Shown here: one piece after another, positions 8,535 to 16,936 of the stretch
Position numbering within the stretch: position 1 is the first letter of the stretch
Layout of the letters: every line of letters begins with the position of its first letter
Assembly: GCF_000242615.2 (NCBI RefSeq)
Contig: NZ_KI912268.1
Span: forward strand, 2,137,477-2,201,476
From: Holophaga foetida DSM 6591
GTDB lineage: Bacteria; Acidobacteriota; Holophagae; Holophagales; Holophagaceae
Reading direction: 5' to 3'
Length of the DNA: 64,000 nucleotides
Translations under genes and position numbers: made by a program
The notes under the pieces: model-generated
Told to the model about the DNA's origin: nothing
The model's database searches: none
The model's input: the letters and a program-made list of their open reading frames with translations, nothing else

Positions 8535-10121
8535 ATGGCACGCTGGTTCGGCAGGTACTGGATCGTTCTCACCGTGGCGGCCACCCCCCTGGTGTATGCC
8601 CCCCTGTCCGGACGGGGTGGCGAGGAGCGGGCCAAGCAGCGGAGCCTGGACACCCTGGCGGAGGTCATGACCCTGGTGCAGAAGGAGGCCATGGAGCCCC
8701 CGACGCCCAAGCAGGCCACCCACGCCACCATCCAGGGCATGCTCCACACCCTGGACCCCCACTCCAACTACATGGACGAAGGGGAATTCCGCTCCCTCCG
8801 CGAGGACCAGCGGGGCACCTTCTTCGGCATCGGGGCCATGATCCAACAGCAGCCGGACGGCGTGGTCATCACCAGCATCGTCCGAGGCGGTCCCGCCGAG
8901 AAGATGGGCCTGCGCCCAGGGGACACCTTCAAGGAGATTGATGGCAAGACCGCCGAGGGCCTCAGCAGCTCCCAGGTGGTGCAGCGTCTCCGTGGGGACA
9001 AGGGCACGGTGGTGGAGGTGACGGTCCAGCGCCCAGGCTACCCCGAGAACCTGAAGTTCAGCATCACCCGGGCCGAGATCCCCTCCAACAGCGTCTACTA
9101 CAGCTTCATGCTCACCCCCACGACGGGCTTCATCACCGTCAAGGACTTCGGGGAGACCACCTCAGAGGAGTTCCAGCGGGCCATCGCCAACTTGAAGCGC
9201 CAGGGGATGAAGGAGCTGATCCTGGATCTGCGGTACAACCCCGGCGGGCTCCTGGACGCCGCCATTGGCATCTGCCGCCAGCTCCTGGGCCCCAACGAGA
9301 TCATCGTGAGCCAGCGGGGCCGAGAGGCCAAACAGGTCTCCGTAACCCGCACCCCAGCGGGAAGCGCACTGGACCCCTTCCCCCTGGTGGTCCTCATCAA
9401 CCGGGGTTCTGCCTCGGCCTCCGAGATCGTCACCGGAGCCGTCCAGGACCATGACCGGGGCTTGGTGGTGGGCACCACCAGCTGGGGCAAGGGGCTGGTC
9501 CAGACCGTCCTCCCCATCGGCCGCAGCCGGGGCTTGGCCCTCACGGTAGCCCGCTACTACACCCCCTCGGGACGATGCATCCAGCGGGACTACCAGCACG
9601 GCCTGGACGACTACCTGCTGCCGGATGACAAGCAGCCGGAGGTGCCCAAGGGCCCCGCCTACCGGACGGACCTCAATCGCGTGGTCTACGGCGGCGGGGG
9701 CATCCAGCCGGACTACGTGGTGGACCAGAGCAAGCTGACGACCTTCGTGGCCACCCTACGGGGCCGCTATGGCGCCTTCTTCAAGTTCGCCCTGGTGGAG
9801 AAGGAGAAGTTCGGCGTGAAGCAGGGGGAGGTCGCCTCCGAGCTGGTGCTGGCCCGCTTCCAGGAGTGGCTGAAGACCGAGAAGATCCCCTTCACCGAAG
9901 CGGATTGGAAGGATCCCGCCACCCAGAACGATATGCGGGACCAGATCACCTACGAGCTGCAGAACATGGCCTTCGGCATCGAGGCTGGCTGGCGCTACCT
10001 TTGCAGCCGGGATCCCCAGGTCCAGAAGGCCCTCCAGCTCTTCCCCGAGGCAGAGCAACTCCTCAAGCGCAAGCAGCTCGTGCAGAAGCCCGAAGCAGGA
10101 ACAAGCCAGGCCAAGCTGTAG
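8535..10121 (+). CDS. C-terminal processing protease (S41 family, PDZ)
   Basis: A periplasmic serine protease of the CtpA/Prc type, 528 residues. An N-terminal hydrophobic segment (WIVLTVAATPLVYA) serves as signal or anchor. Then come the S41 N-terminal region (about 30-80), a PDZ domain (about 95-175, with GGPAEKMGLRPGD) and the catalytic domain: serine within GSASASE (291-297) and lysine in WGKG (319). The region after 400 is longer than in minimal CtpA proteins. The ATG at 8535 follows AGGAAG and starts exactly before the signal segment; the GTG at 8493 is less likely. Probably cleaves C-terminal tails of envelope proteins. Confidence 0.9.
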   Translation: MARWFGRYWIVLTVAATPLVYAPLSGRGGEERAKQRSLDTLAEVMTLVQKEAMEPPTPKQATHATIQGMLHTLDPHSNYMDEGEFRSLREDQRGTFFGIGAMIQQQPDGVVITSIVRGGPAEKMGLRPGDTFKEIDGKTAEGLSSSQVVQRLRGDKGTVVEVTVQRPGYPENLKFSITRAEIPSNSVYYSFMLTPTTGFITVKDFGETTSEEFQRAIANLKRQGMKELILDLRYNPGGLLDAAIGICRQLLGPNEIIVSQRGREAKQVSVTRTPAGSALDPFPLVVLINRGSASASEIVTGAVQDHDRGLVVGTTSWGKGLVQTVLPIGRSRGLALTVARYYTPSGRCIQRDYQHGLDDYLLPDDKQPEVPKGPAYRTDLNRVVYGGGGIQPDYVVDQSKLTTFVATLRGRYGAFFKFALVEKEKFGVKQGEVASELVLARFQEWLKTEKIPFTEADWKDPATQNDMRDQITYELQNMAFGIEAGWRYLCSRDPQVQKALQLFPEAEQLLKRKQLVQKPEAGTSQAKL

Positions 10122-10136
10122 GCTTCCCGGATTACA

Positions 10137-10177
10137 GAAACGCCACGCGACGCTGGAAGTCGGCGTGGCGTTTCTTT
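10137..10177. terminator. Bidirectional terminator
   Basis: GAAACGCCACGC (10137-10148) pairs with GCGTGGCGTTTC (10163-10174), T-rich on both strands, between the convergent protease gene and the gene at 10188. Confidence 0.85.
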
Positions 10178-10187
10178 GAGGAAGCGT

Positions 10188-10586
10188 TCAGGCGTTCTGC
10201 TTGGCGATCTTGAGGGCCTCGTCGACACTCGGAGCCTCGTAGACCGTGAGACCGCACTGCTTGGAAGGCTCCTTCCAGCGCTTGGAGGCCATGTTGGTGA
10301 CGGCGCTGCTGGAGACGATGTTGATCAGGTTGGTCATGCCAGCCGCAAGCTGGTTCTTTGGGACGTATTCCTGGAACATGGCCGCATCCTCCTGCTTCAG
10401 CACCAGGCCTGCGGGCACCTCGACGATGAGGGTCTTGGCGCCAAGCCGCTTCCCTTCGGAATTGCACTTGTCCACCATCTCCTTGACGTTATGGAACTTC
10501 TCCCAGTGGACGATCAAGGCCTTGCTGGAAGGATCGTGCTCCATGCGGATCACGCCGGGCGCACTGAATGCGGGTTGATAAGCCAT
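10188..10586 (-). CDS. Small soluble protein of unknown function
   Basis: A 132-residue protein I cannot assign. It begins MAYQPAFSAPG, with GGGAGTAAC before the ATG at 10586, and has alternating hydrophobic strands and amphipathic helices (KALIVHWEKF, AKTLIVEVPAG, LTVYEAPSVDEALKIAK). The order strand-helix-strand and the closing 'EAPSVDEALKIA' resemble STAS-like or SpoIIAA-like small domains, but this is only an impression. No signal peptide, membrane segment or metal motif is seen. It stands alone: convergent with the protease gene and 101 bases from pabC, which ends upstream on the same strand. A possible promoter lies in the AT-rich stretch 10600-10680. Confidence 0.6.
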   Translation of the reverse strand: MAYQPAFSAPGVIRMEHDPSSKALIVHWEKFHNVKEMVDKCNSEGKRLGAKTLIVEVPAGLVLKQEDAAMFQEYVPKNQLAAGMTNLINIVSSSAVTNMASKRWKEPSKQCGLTVYEAPSVDEALKIAKQNA

Positions 10587-10687
10587 GACGGTTACTCCCA
10601 TCTTATTGATATGCCGGAGCATCGCCCAGTATTGTGAATTTAATTCACAATAGATCCACAATCAAACATTTGCAAGGGTTCACCAGG

Positions 10688-11443
10688 TCAAGGCGCACCC
10701 TGATTGAGCAGGTCCAGAATCGGCTCCAGGACCGCCCGGCTCTGCTTGAGGGCACGGCCACGGAAGAAGTGGACCGGGATCAGCCCCTGCAGGGAGTTGG
10801 TGAGGAACAGCCCCTCGCAGCGCACCAGATCCGCAGGGGTCAGGGTGGCCTCCTGAGCCAGCCCCGCCTCAAGGATCACTTGGCGCGCCACGCCCGGCAG
10901 GGCCCCAGCCGAAACCGGTGGCGTGAAGACGCGGCCCCCTTCTACCAGGAAGAGGGTGGTGCGGCTGCCATCGGTCAGCTCCCCCCGCTCGTTGAGAGCG
11001 ATGACTTCGAAGAGATCCCGGTCCCGTGCCTCTCGCGCCAGAATGCGGTTCTCCAGATAGGCCAGGGTCTTGAAGGCATTGAGCGGGCTGGAGCTGTGCC
11101 GCACCAGGGTATCCGCGAGATCCACAGCCACCGTGTTGCGGACCTCGGGGCTGAAGGCCATGGCCGAAACGATGAGGCGGCGATCCACGGCGTAGAGCCG
11201 AAGCACGCCCGAACTCATCCCGGGCACCTGGGTCCTCTGGGCCAGGAAGGTCTCCAAGGTTTCCAGGGAAGGGGGCGGATCCATATCCAGGAAGGCGGCC
11301 CCCCGTTCCAGGCGGGCCCGGTGCAGGGAGAGGCGGAGAGGTCGGCCATCCTTCACCCGGATCGTCTCGAAGAGGCCGTAGCCGTGCCGGGCGTCGGAGC
11401 GGCTGAGGTCCAGGGTGGCGTCGAGGGTGAGTTCCAGGGTCAT
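10688..11443 (-). CDS. pabC: Aminodeoxychorismate lyase
   Basis: A class IV (branched-chain-type) PLP enzyme of 251 residues that releases pyruvate from 4-amino-4-deoxychorismate to give p-aminobenzoate for folate. The PLP lysine is in NAFKTLAYLENR and the phosphate-binding region in ELTDGSRTTLF. The early HGYGLFETIRV motif is that of PabC. It lies 105 bases downstream of pabB on the same strand, and pabB overlaps pabA, so assignment to folate rather than branched-chain metabolism is supported by context. The spacer to pabB holds a dispersed repeat. Confidence 0.88.
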   Translation of the reverse strand: MTLELTLDATLDLSRSDARHGYGLFETIRVKDGRPLRLSLHRARLERGAAFLDMDPPPSLETLETFLAQRTQVPGMSSGVLRLYAVDRRLIVSAMAFSPEVRNTVAVDLADTLVRHSSSPLNAFKTLAYLENRILAREARDRDLFEVIALNERGELTDGSRTTLFLVEGGRVFTPPVSAGALPGVARQVILEAGLAQEATLTPADLVRCEGLFLTNSLQGLIPVHFFRGRALKQSRAVLEPILDLLNQGAP

Positions 11444-11492
11444 GGAACCCAGGATAGGCCATCCAGCAAGTCAGAATCCGATCCGGCCCCGC

Positions 11493-11536
11493 TTTTCTCT
11501 GCGCCCTTTCTTTTGAACCTCTGCGCCCTCTGCGTT
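11493..11536. repeat. Dispersed CTCTGCGCCCTCTGCG-type repeat, copy 1
   Basis: Two TCTGCGCCC(T)-type units separated by tttcttttgaac end in CTCTGCGTT, in the pabB-pabC spacer. Related sequence occurs at 44432-44564 and 47104-47406. Confidence 0.6.
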
Positions 11537-11548
11537 GGATCCTTCCCC

Positions 11549-12814
11549 TTACCCCCCAAAAGACTCCAGGCAGGCCACCAGACTGGCCCCCTTGTGGACG
11601 GTCTCCTCGTATTCCGCCCGGGGATCCGAGTCCCAGACCACGCCGCCACCGACGCCGAAGCGCAGTTCCTGGGCATCGCCAAAGGCCGTGCGGATGGCGA
11701 TATTCAGGTCCAACTGGGAGAGATCATGGGAGAACCATCCCAGGGATCCGGTGTAGAGGAGGCGAGGCTGGGACTCCAGTTCCCGGATCAGCTCCATGGA
11801 GGCCAGTTTGGGACAGCCCGTGATGGAGCCCCCGGGGAAGAGGGCCTCCAGGAGGGCCCGTAGGGTGAGGCCGGGCCGGGCCTGGCCGCTCACCGTGGCC
11901 ACCAGATGGTGGACGTTGGCGTAACTCTCCAGATCCGGGAAGGCGTCCACCTTGACCGAGGGCACCGCGCAGGCCCGGGTCAGGTCGTTACGCAGGAGGT
12001 CGGCGATCATGGCCAGCTCGGCGTTGTTCTTCCCGCAGGCCAGGAGTTCGGCCTTGAGAGCCTCGTCCTCCCCGGGGCTCTGCCCCCGGGGCGCGGTGCC
12101 CTTGATGGGCTGGACCACCAGCTTCCCATCCTGGAGACTGACGAAGCGCTCCGGGGAGGAGCAGACCACCGCGAAGTCCCGATCCGCCATGAAGGCCGAG
12201 AAAGGCCCCGGGTTCATATCGTAGAGCTTCCGGGCGAAGGCCCGGAGATCCCCCCCGTAGGCCCAGGCCTCCTGACGGGTGAGATCCACTTGGTAGACGT
12301 TCCCCCGGGCGATCTCCTGGCGGATGCGTTCGACCTTGGCGGCGTAGCCCTCCGGCGTATCACTGTCCCAGGCCTTGCGGGCATGGAAAGCCCCCTTCTG
12401 GAGCAGGTGACGCTGGGGCGCGACCTCGGGACCGGAGCGGAGCCCTTCGTGAAGGCGACCTTCCTGCCGATCGAAGAGCAGCACCCGGCGGTAGAGGGTG
12501 AAGTGGAAGTCCGGGAATGGGAAGGGTTTGGGCAGGGACTCGGGCATGAGCGGGTCCAGGCCGTAGCCCCACTCGTAGGAGGCGAAGCCGATGAAGTCCG
12601 GGAGCATGGCCGGAACCTCACCTCGCCGTTCGAAGACGTACCCCGAAGGATCCGGTTCCTCCAGCACCGCCAGGGGCCCCTCGGCAAAGACCCACCACCG
12701 GCCCTCCCCGTGGAGAATGGCGAAGGGCTCCTCCCCGATGAGCCCGAAGAGCTCATCCACCGAGCACTCGGCCCGACGGGAGCTCCAGGTTTCAGTAACG
12801 CTCGTGGAGGACAT
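11549..12814 (-). CDS. pabB: Aminodeoxychorismate synthase component I
   Basis: A chorismate-binding enzyme of 421 residues that, with PabA, converts chorismate and glutamine-derived ammonia to aminodeoxychorismate. The C-terminal chorismate-binding domain is clear: PIKGTAPRG (PabB has K where anthranilate synthase usually has another residue), ADLLRNDLTR, GGSITGCPK and the final FGVGGGVVWDSDP. The N-terminal 90 residues are shorter than in TrpE. The start at 12814 overlaps the end of pabA by 23 bases, with GGAGATCC upstream, implying coupled translation. Confidence 0.9.
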   Translation of the reverse strand: MSSTSVTETWSSRRAECSVDELFGLIGEEPFAILHGEGRWWVFAEGPLAVLEEPDPSGYVFERRGEVPAMLPDFIGFASYEWGYGLDPLMPESLPKPFPFPDFHFTLYRRVLLFDRQEGRLHEGLRSGPEVAPQRHLLQKGAFHARKAWDSDTPEGYAAKVERIRQEIARGNVYQVDLTRQEAWAYGGDLRAFARKLYDMNPGPFSAFMADRDFAVVCSSPERFVSLQDGKLVVQPIKGTAPRGQSPGEDEALKAELLACGKNNAELAMIADLLRNDLTRACAVPSVKVDAFPDLESYANVHHLVATVSGQARPGLTLRALLEALFPGGSITGCPKLASMELIRELESQPRLLYTGSLGWFSHDLSQLDLNIAIRTAFGDAQELRFGVGGGVVWDSDPRAEYEETVHKGASLVACLESFGG

Positions 12815-13367
12815 TGCGCAGGATCTCCGTGCCGTGTTCGGTGAGGAAGGAATCTGGGTGGAACTGGACCCCCACCATGGGCCAGTGACGGTGCCGGAGG
12901 GCCATCACCAGGCCCGCCTCGGTGCGAGCGGCCACCTCGAAGTCCCTGGGCACTTCCGTCACGCAGAGGGAGTGATAGCGCCCCACGGCGAGAGGGTCGG
13001 GAAGGCCCTCGAAGATCCCCCGGCCGTCGTGCCGGATCCGGGAGACCTTGCCGTGGACCGGCTCCGGGGCCCGCCCCACCTGGCCGCCGAAGGCCACAGC
13101 CATGCACTGCATCCCCAGGCAGATCCCCAGCACGGGGACCTGTCCCCCGAAGTGGCACAGGGCCTCCAGGGAGAGATGGGCGTCCTCCGGTCGCTTGGGG
13201 CCCGGCGAGATCACCAGGAGTTCGGGCTCCAGGGCGATGAGCCCCGGGAGATCAATGGCCTCGGCCCGCCGGACCTCCACCTGGGCCCCCGCCTCCACCA
13301 GCCCGTGGAAGACGTTGAAGGTGAAGGAATCGAAGTTGTCCAGCATCACGACGCGGGAAAGGGTCAC
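12792..13367 (-). CDS. pabA: Aminodeoxychorismate synthase glutaminase subunit
   Basis: A class I glutamine amidotransferase that feeds ammonia to PabB. MLDNFDSFTFNV, ISPGPKRPEDA, the nucleophile cysteine in GICLGMQ and the histidine in VQFHPDS are all visible. Starting at GTG 13367 (GGAGG four bases upstream) it has 191 residues, the normal size; an internal ATG just before LDNFDSF is the alternative. Anthranilate synthase glutaminase cannot be excluded from this subunit alone, but the adjacent pabB and pabC decide for folate synthesis (or a shared subunit). Confidence 0.9.
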   Translation of the reverse strand: MTLSRVVMLDNFDSFTFNVFHGLVEAGAQVEVRRAEAIDLPGLIALEPELLVISPGPKRPEDAHLSLEALCHFGGQVPVLGICLGMQCMAVAFGGQVGRAPEPVHGKVSRIRHDGRGIFEGLPDPLAVGRYHSLCVTEVPRDFEVAARTEAGLVMALRHRHWPMVGVQFHPDSFLTEHGTEILRNVLHERY

Positions 13368-13474
13368 GCAGCCTCCGAGAGGGGAATTATCGGCCATCTG
13401 GTCATACTTGTCGCCCGTCAAGGCGGTGGCCCGGGGAAGGCCTGAAGCTGGAAAGGTCGGCGAAGGAGAATCCC

Positions 13475-14242
13475 GTGCGCAGCTACCTCGAACAGCCCAT
13501 CAAGGATCTCATCCAGAAGCACCCGTCCCTGGGCACGCTCCTTTCGGAGGCCGGGATCGGATGCACCACCTGCAGCCTGGGCACCTGCAAGGTGAAGGAC
13601 ATCCTGGAGATCCACAACCTCGATTCGGCTCAGTCCCGCAGGCTCCTCACCCGCATGGGCGAAACCCTTTTCGGAGATGCTCCTTTCGAAGTGCCGGACA
13701 TCGCGCGCAAGGCAGCACCGATCCGCAGCACCTTCTGCCCTCCCATCGCCCGCATGGTGGAGGAGCACGCCCACATCCTGAAGCTCATTGCCGCCATCCC
13801 CAGCATGGTGGAGGCCCTCCGCCGGGATCTCCTCGGAGTCAGGCCCCTGGCCGAGCAGGCCCTGGACTTCATCCGGAACTACGCGGACCGCTACCACCAC
13901 GCCAAGGAGGAGGACATCCTCTTCGGCTACTTCGATCCCCAGTCCGAGATCCTGAAGGTGATGCTCCAGGACCACGAGGATGGCCGGGCCCACGTCCGAG
14001 CCGTCGCGGAGGGCCTGACCACGGGTGACCTGGACCAGGTGGAGGCCCACTTCCGGGCCTATGGCGAGCTTCTGCGGGGCCACATCCAACGGGAGAACGA
14101 GATCCTCTACCCCTGGATGGACCGCACCCTCACCATGCGGGAGGTGGGAGAACTCTATGCCCGCTGCGCCGAGGTGGAACGGGGCTTCGGAGACCGGCCC
14201 GGGGAGTACGAGCGTTTTGCGGACTCCCTGCAGAACATTTGA
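13475..14242 (+). CDS. DUF1858-like plus hemerythrin (HHE) domain protein
   Basis: Two domains in 255 residues. The first 55 resemble DUF1858/ScdA-N modules, with three cysteines in GCTTCSLGTC. The rest is a hemerythrin-like four-helix bundle that binds a di-iron site through histidines and acids seen in VEEHAHIL, DRYHHAKEEDILF, LQDHEDGRAHV and HIQRENEILYPW. Such proteins act in iron-sulfur repair or sense O2, NO or redox. GTG 13475 is preceded by AGGAGAATCCC. The NifX-like gene follows 43 bases later and is probably co-transcribed. Function in this organism is inference; the domain call is good. Confidence 0.82.
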   Translation: MRSYLEQPIKDLIQKHPSLGTLLSEAGIGCTTCSLGTCKVKDILEIHNLDSAQSRRLLTRMGETLFGDAPFEVPDIARKAAPIRSTFCPPIARMVEEHAHILKLIAAIPSMVEALRRDLLGVRPLAEQALDFIRNYADRYHHAKEEDILFGYFDPQSEILKVMLQDHEDGRAHVRAVAEGLTTGDLDQVEAHFRAYGELLRGHIQRENEILYPWMDRTLTMREVGELYARCAEVERGFGDRPGEYERFADSLQNI

Positions 14243-14284
14243 GCATATGCCCTGTTGATGCCACCATGGGAGCGGAGGCTTCCC

Positions 14285-14662
14285 ATGAAAATCGCCCTGC
14301 CCACCATGGACGGAAAGACCATCTCGGACCACTTCGGCCGATGCAAGACCTTCCTGGTCTTCGAGACCGAAGGCAACGCCATCATCGGCCGGGAGGAGCG
14401 CACCAACGCCCAGGGCGGCGGTGAGCCCCACGATTGCGGCCAGCACGGCCACGGGCATGACCACGGCGCCTTCGCCCGCCTGTTGTCGGACTGCCAGGCC
14501 GTGATCATCAAGGGCATCGGCCCCGGCGCAGTCCGGGCCATCGCAGGCGCCGGACTCAAGATCTACATGGCGAACCCCTCCGCCAGCCCTGAAGAAGCGG
14601 TCTTCCGGTTGCTGGGAGGAAGCCTGGAAGTGGTGAACGAGGGGAGTTGCGCCGGGCACTGA
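14285..14662 (+). CDS. NifX/NifB-like dinitrogenase cofactor family protein with His-rich insert
   Basis: A 125-residue single-domain protein of the dinitrogenase FeMo-cofactor family (MKIALPTMDGKTISDHFGRCKTFLVFE start, then AVIIKGIGPGAVRAIAGAGLKIY). These small proteins carry Fe-S or metal clusters in nitrogenase and in many anaerobes without nitrogenase. A metal-binding insert around residues 48-60 (HDCGQHGHGHDHG) is notable, and the C-terminus ends CAGH. The start is set at ATG 14285, with GGAGG upstream. No nif genes are present, so a nitrogenase role is unlikely. It follows the hemerythrin-like gene and precedes the B12 riboswitch. Confidence 0.82.
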   Translation: MKIALPTMDGKTISDHFGRCKTFLVFETEGNAIIGREERTNAQGGGEPHDCGQHGHGHDHGAFARLLSDCQAVIIKGIGPGAVRAIAGAGLKIYMANPSASPEEAVFRLLGGSLEVVNEGSCAGH

Positions 14663-14706
14663 AATTCCCCCTAGCACTGGTCATACCACCCTGGCATGAT
14701 GGGCTC

Positions 14707-14886
14707 TGTAGTTCATGCAGGATTTTTTGGGAAGCAGGTGAGATTCCTGCGCTGCCCCGCAACGGTATGCACCCCGGCGCAAGCCAGGGAGACCTTGCTG
14801 GAACCCACTGAAGCGATGCTTCGGGAAGGGATCCAGGGACACCGAAAGGTGTTCGTCGCGTGCGAGCCCGGAGACCGGTCCTGCAA
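14707..14886 (+). promoter_or_regulatory. Cobalamin riboswitch upstream of bzaF
   Basis: The conserved order of a B12 riboswitch is present: GGTGAGATTCCTGCGCTGCC with CCCGCAACGGTA (14738-14767), CCCACTG and GGGAAGG (about 14804-14830), and the B12 box AGCCCGGAGACCGGTCC (14865-14881). It lies about 190 bases before the bzaF start. The expression platform was not resolved; the downstream GC-rich stretch (14890-15060) could fold. Expected to switch off the bzaF-cobD operon when cobamide is plentiful. Confidence 0.92.
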
Positions 14887-15073
14887 TTCCCAACCCGCCG
14901 AGGGAGCGGTCAAGGGACAGGAATCCCCGGATTCGCGTCCTTTCCATCCCCCCCGGCTACATGCGGGAGGCATGTGATGGGCAATCCAACCTGTATCCGG
15001 ACAACCCTCGAGGTGGCACCGGGTCTGAATGCTCAACGCTGATCCTCAGAACCCACCACCGAAAGGAAGACCG

Positions 15074-16387
15074 ATGTCCACCCAGATCCAACTGGCCCGC
15101 CAGGGCCTGGTCACCGACTGCATGCGCCAGGTCGCAGCCTCCGAGGGTTTCGACCCCGAGGTGATCCGTGAGCGCGTGGCCCTTGGCCACATCGTGATCC
15201 CCAACAACCCTATGCGGCAGGGTCAGAAGGCCGTGGGCATCGGCATGGGCCTGCGCACCAAGGTCAACGCCTCCATTGGCACCTCCTCCGACATCTGTGA
15301 CGTCGCAGCGGAGATGCGCAAGGCCAAGGCCGCCGAAGAAGAGGGCGCCGACACCCTCATGGAGCTGAGCGCCGGAGGCGATCTCGACAAGATCCGCCGC
15401 GAGGTCATCGCCTCCACCCAGCTCCCCGTGGGCAATGTGCCCCTCTACCAGGCCTTCTGCGAAGCCGCCCGCAAGTACAACGACCCCAACAAGCTGGACC
15501 CTGAATATCTCTTCGAGCTCATCGAGCGCCAGTTGGCGGACGGCATGAGCTTCATGGCCGTCCACTGCGGCCTGAACCGCTTCAGCCTGGAGCGTCTCCG
15601 CAAGCAGGGCTACCGCTACGGTGGCCTGGTATCCAAGGGCGGCACCTTCATGGTGTCCTGGATGGAGACCAACAACAGAGAGAACCCCCTCTACGAGCAG
15701 TTCGACCGGGTCTGCGCCCTGATGAACAAGTACGACGCCGTGCTCTCCCTGGGCAACGGGGTGCGCGCCGGGGCCATCCACGACAGCCACGACCGAGCCC
15801 AGATGGCCGAGATGATCATCAACTGCGAACTGGCCGAACTGGGCCGCGACATGGGCACCCAGATGATGGTGGAAGGCCCGGGCCACGTGCCCCTGGATGA
15901 GATCGAGGCCAACATCATCCTCGAGAAGCGCATGAGCGGCTACGCGCCCTACTACGTGCTCGGCCCCCTCCCCTGCGACCGTGGGGCTGGCTACGACCAC
16001 ATCACCGCCGCCATCGGGGCCGCCGAATCCGCCCGCTACGGCGCGGATCTCATCTGCTACATCACCCCCGCCGAGCACCTGGCCCTCCCCAACGAGGCCG
16101 ATGTGCGCGAAGGCGTGCGCACCACCCGTCTGGCCGCCCACATCGGTGATCTGGCCAAGTACCCCGAACGCCGCCACAAGGAAAAGCTCGCCGCCCTCAC
16201 CCGCCGTGACTCCAAGTGGTCCCAGCACATGGACCTCCTGCTCTTCCCCGACAAGGCCAAGGAGATCCGTGAGAGCCGCATGCCCGCCAAGGAAGAGACC
16301 TGCACTATGTGCGGCGACTTCTGCGCCAACCGCAAGGGCATGGAGATCTTCAACGACTGCATCTCCGCCGACAAGCGGCTAAGCTGA
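15074..16387 (+). CDS. bzaF: 5-hydroxybenzimidazole synthase (ThiC paralogue BzaF)
   Basis: A 437-residue ThiC-superfamily radical SAM enzyme. Family motifs include NNPMRQGQ, GTSSDICD, GADTLMELSAGGD, TLMELS, MEGPGHVPLDE (as VEGPGHVPLDE) and LCYITPAEHL. ThiC makes the thiamin pyrimidine from aminoimidazole ribotide; the paralogue BzaF converts the same substrate to 5-hydroxybenzimidazole, a cobamide lower ligand, without oxygen. Three points favour BzaF: the cobalamin riboswitch upstream, cobalamin genes directly downstream (3 bases to cobO), and the shorter length. The C-terminal cluster motif reads CTMCGDFC (CX2CX3C), one residue shorter than the CX2CX4C I know for ThiC. ATG 15074 follows AAAGGAAGA. 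A thiamin role is the alternative but less likely. Confidence 0.88.
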   Translation: MSTQIQLARQGLVTDCMRQVAASEGFDPEVIRERVALGHIVIPNNPMRQGQKAVGIGMGLRTKVNASIGTSSDICDVAAEMRKAKAAEEEGADTLMELSAGGDLDKIRREVIASTQLPVGNVPLYQAFCEAARKYNDPNKLDPEYLFELIERQLADGMSFMAVHCGLNRFSLERLRKQGYRYGGLVSKGGTFMVSWMETNNRENPLYEQFDRVCALMNKYDAVLSLGNGVRAGAIHDSHDRAQMAEMIINCELAELGRDMGTQMMVEGPGHVPLDEIEANIILEKRMSGYAPYYVLGPLPCDRGAGYDHITAAIGAAESARYGADLICYITPAEHLALPNEADVREGVRTTRLAAHIGDLAKYPERRHKEKLAALTRRDSKWSQHMDLLLFPDKAKEIRESRMPAKEETCTMCGDFCANRKGMEIFNDCISADKRLS

Positions 16388-16390
16388 GTC

Positions 16391-16936
16391 ATGAACGCAC
16401 ACCGTAATTCCAAAGGGCTGCTGATCGTCCACACCGGCAACGGCAAGGGCAAGACCACCGCCGCCCTCGGGATGCTGGTGCGGAGCCTGGGCCACGGCCA
16501 CAAGTGCGCCGTGGTCCAGTTCATCAAGGGCTCCCAGCCCACCTCCGAGACCCTGCTGGCCAAGGTCGCCGAGTCCCTGGGGGGCTCCCTCACCTGGGAA
16601 CGCTGCGGAGAAGGCTTCACCTGGCGCAATGCCGACAAGACCCGAGACCTGGAGCTGGCCCAGCAGGGGTGGGAGCAGGTCAAGGGGCTCCTGGCGGACC
16701 CGGAGCTGCGCTTCCTGATGCTGGACGAGCTCAACATCGTGCTCCAGCACCAGTTCCTGGACACGGACAAGGTTCTGGCGGACCTCCTGGCCCGCCAGCC
16801 CAAGCTCCATGTCGTCATGACCGGCCGGGGCGCTCCGGAGGTCATCCTCCAGGCAGCGGACCTGGTGACGGAGATGAGGGAGCATAAGCACCCCTATCAC
16901 GCTGGCGTGAAAGCCCAGGCAGGGATCGAATTCTGA
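16391..16936 (+). CDS. cobO: Corrinoid adenosyltransferase (CobO/BtuR type)
   Basis: Adds the 5'-deoxyadenosyl group from ATP to reduced corrinoids. The P-loop GNGKGKTTAALG at the N-terminus, VVQFIKG, the acidic LMLDELN and TGRGAP motifs are diagnostic of the CobA/CobO family; 181 residues is the usual size. It starts 3 bases after bzaF and its stop shares one base with the cbiB start (TGATG), so it is the second gene of the riboswitch-controlled operon. Confidence 0.94.
   Translation: MNAHRNSKGLLIVHTGNGKGKTTAALGMLVRSLGHGHKCAVVQFIKGSQPTSETLLAKVAESLGGSLTWERCGEGFTWRNADKTRDLELAQQGWEQVKGLLADPELRFLMLDELNIVLQHQFLDTDKVLADLLARQPKLHVVMTGRGAPEVILQAADLVTEMREHKHPYHAGVKAQAGIEF

Noticed and set aside
11549..13367. 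Annotation of the chorismate enzymes as anthranilate synthase
   Set aside because: PIKGT motif, the short N-terminal part and the adjacent pabC point to p-aminobenzoate synthesis; no trp genes are near.
14285..14662. Nitrogenase cofactor gene
   Set aside because: No nifHDK, E, N or B is present; small NifX-like proteins are common outside nitrogen fixation.
14979..15042. Short leader peptide between riboswitch and bzaF (MGNPTCIRTT...)
   Set aside because: Only 20 codons, moderate ribosome site, no regulatory codon run; likely chance within the leader.
15074..16387. Annotation as thiamin ThiC
   Set aside because: No TPP riboswitch or thi genes; B12 riboswitch, cobamide neighbours and shorter length favour BzaF.
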